Below, piece after piece: positions 63,778 through 64,000 of a stretch of DNA of 64,000 nucleotides. A program made the position numbers and the translations under genes. The notes beneath the pieces were generated by a model. The model was given only the letters and a program-made list of their open reading frames with translations, did no database searches and was not told where the DNA came from. Origin of the DNA: Alcanivoracaceae bacterium (lineage in GTDB: Bacteria > Pseudomonadota > Gammaproteobacteria > Pseudomonadales > Alcanivoracaceae); the NCBI GenBank assembly GCA_029210325.1, contig JARGPU010000001.1:1436126-1500125 (forward strand), read 5' to 3'. Each line of letters opens with the position of its first letter. The first letter of the stretch is position 1.

Positions 63778-64000
63778 CCGGCAGCCCCGTCGCTGCGTAA
63801 TCTGCCCGCCTCAAGGCGCAGCTGACGGCCACAGCGTCTGGCTAATTGCGGGTCATGGGTGACCAGCACCAGAGCGGTTCCGGTGGCTTGATTCATCTCA
63901 AACAGCAGGTCTGCGATACGTTCACCGTTGGCATGATCCAGGCTGCCGGTGGGTTCATCAGCGAACAAAAGTTTCGGTTGCACGACAAAGGCACGCGCCA
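63774..64000 (-). CDS. ABC transporter ATP-binding protein, C-terminal part (runs off the right edge)
   Basis: Only the last 75 or so codons are in the window. KLLFADEPTGSLD holds Walker B and the D-loop and ALVLVTHDPQLARRC the switch His. This is typical of the LolD/YbbA-like exporter ATPases. A GTG at 63983 lies inside the domain and is not the start. Its stop overlaps the permease ATG (ATGA), so the two subunits are coupled. Confidence 0.92.
   Translation of the reverse strand, partial: ARAFVVQPKLLFADEPTGSLDHANGERIADLLFEMNQATGTALVLVTHDPQLARRCGRQLRLEAGRLRSDGAAG

Overview
The window is ordinary chromosomal DNA of a Gram-negative gammaproteobacterium, most likely a marine hydrocarbonoclastic Alcanivorax-type organism or close Pseudomonadales/Oceanospirillales relative. 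The reasons are blocks in Pseudomonas-like order (tal-dusA; prmB-aroC-MFS; leuC-leuD-leuB-asd-usg-fimV-truA; arsC-like-wrbA-DUF2069), a BetT-type osmolyte transporter and several acyl-CoA genes. The genus is inference. No tRNA, rRNA, insertion sequence, phage gene, integrase or CRISPR array was seen.

Layout: 1-5.2 kb, minus strand: tal (cut by the window edge), dusA, a Ser/Thr kinase with a response regulator, a voltage-sensor-like membrane protein and xthA. 5.3-14.2 kb: two coupled alpha/beta hydrolases, a MaoC protein, a Rossmann-fold reductase, another hydrolase, a receiver-GGDEF protein with a broken GGDEF site, a DUF2505 protein, an acyl-CoA dehydrogenase and an SDR, which together look like lipid metabolism plus signalling. 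14.3-18.6 kb: a small membrane protein behind a palindrome-flanked promoter, a dicarboxylate-type symporter, and amtB with a co-transcribed unknown gene under a clear sigma-54/NtrC control region. 18.7-22.4 kb: prmB, aroC, an MFS permease and a CsoR-family repressor. 22.4-33 kb: a LysR gene divergent from leuCDB-asd-usg, then fimV and truA.

33-50.7 kb is the most unusual part. A plus-strand MoxR ATPase/VWA pair with an unrecognised 634-residue membrane protein runs tail-to-tail into a minus-strand chain of eleven closely packed genes (arsC-like, wrbA, DUF2069, RDD, SpoIIM-like, DUF4129, DUF4350, BCCT transporter, MoxR, DUF58, site-2 protease). Most junctions overlap by a few bases, so redox, envelope/chaperone and osmolyte-uptake functions may be expressed together.

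50.8-64 kb: YihY membrane protein and a hydrolase, msrA and msrB, a CaiB-type CoA-transferase, a lipoprotein, a neutral ceramidase-family enzyme, SulP-UspA-DUF1275, and an FtsX-type ABC exporter cut by the right edge.

Non-coding highlights are two copies of a long-armed palindromic element (1.34 kb and 23.35 kb) whose outer arms differ in sequence but are each perfectly complementary, an imperfect 26-bp-arm hairpin at 7.6 kb, and nested inverted repeats upstream of leuC.
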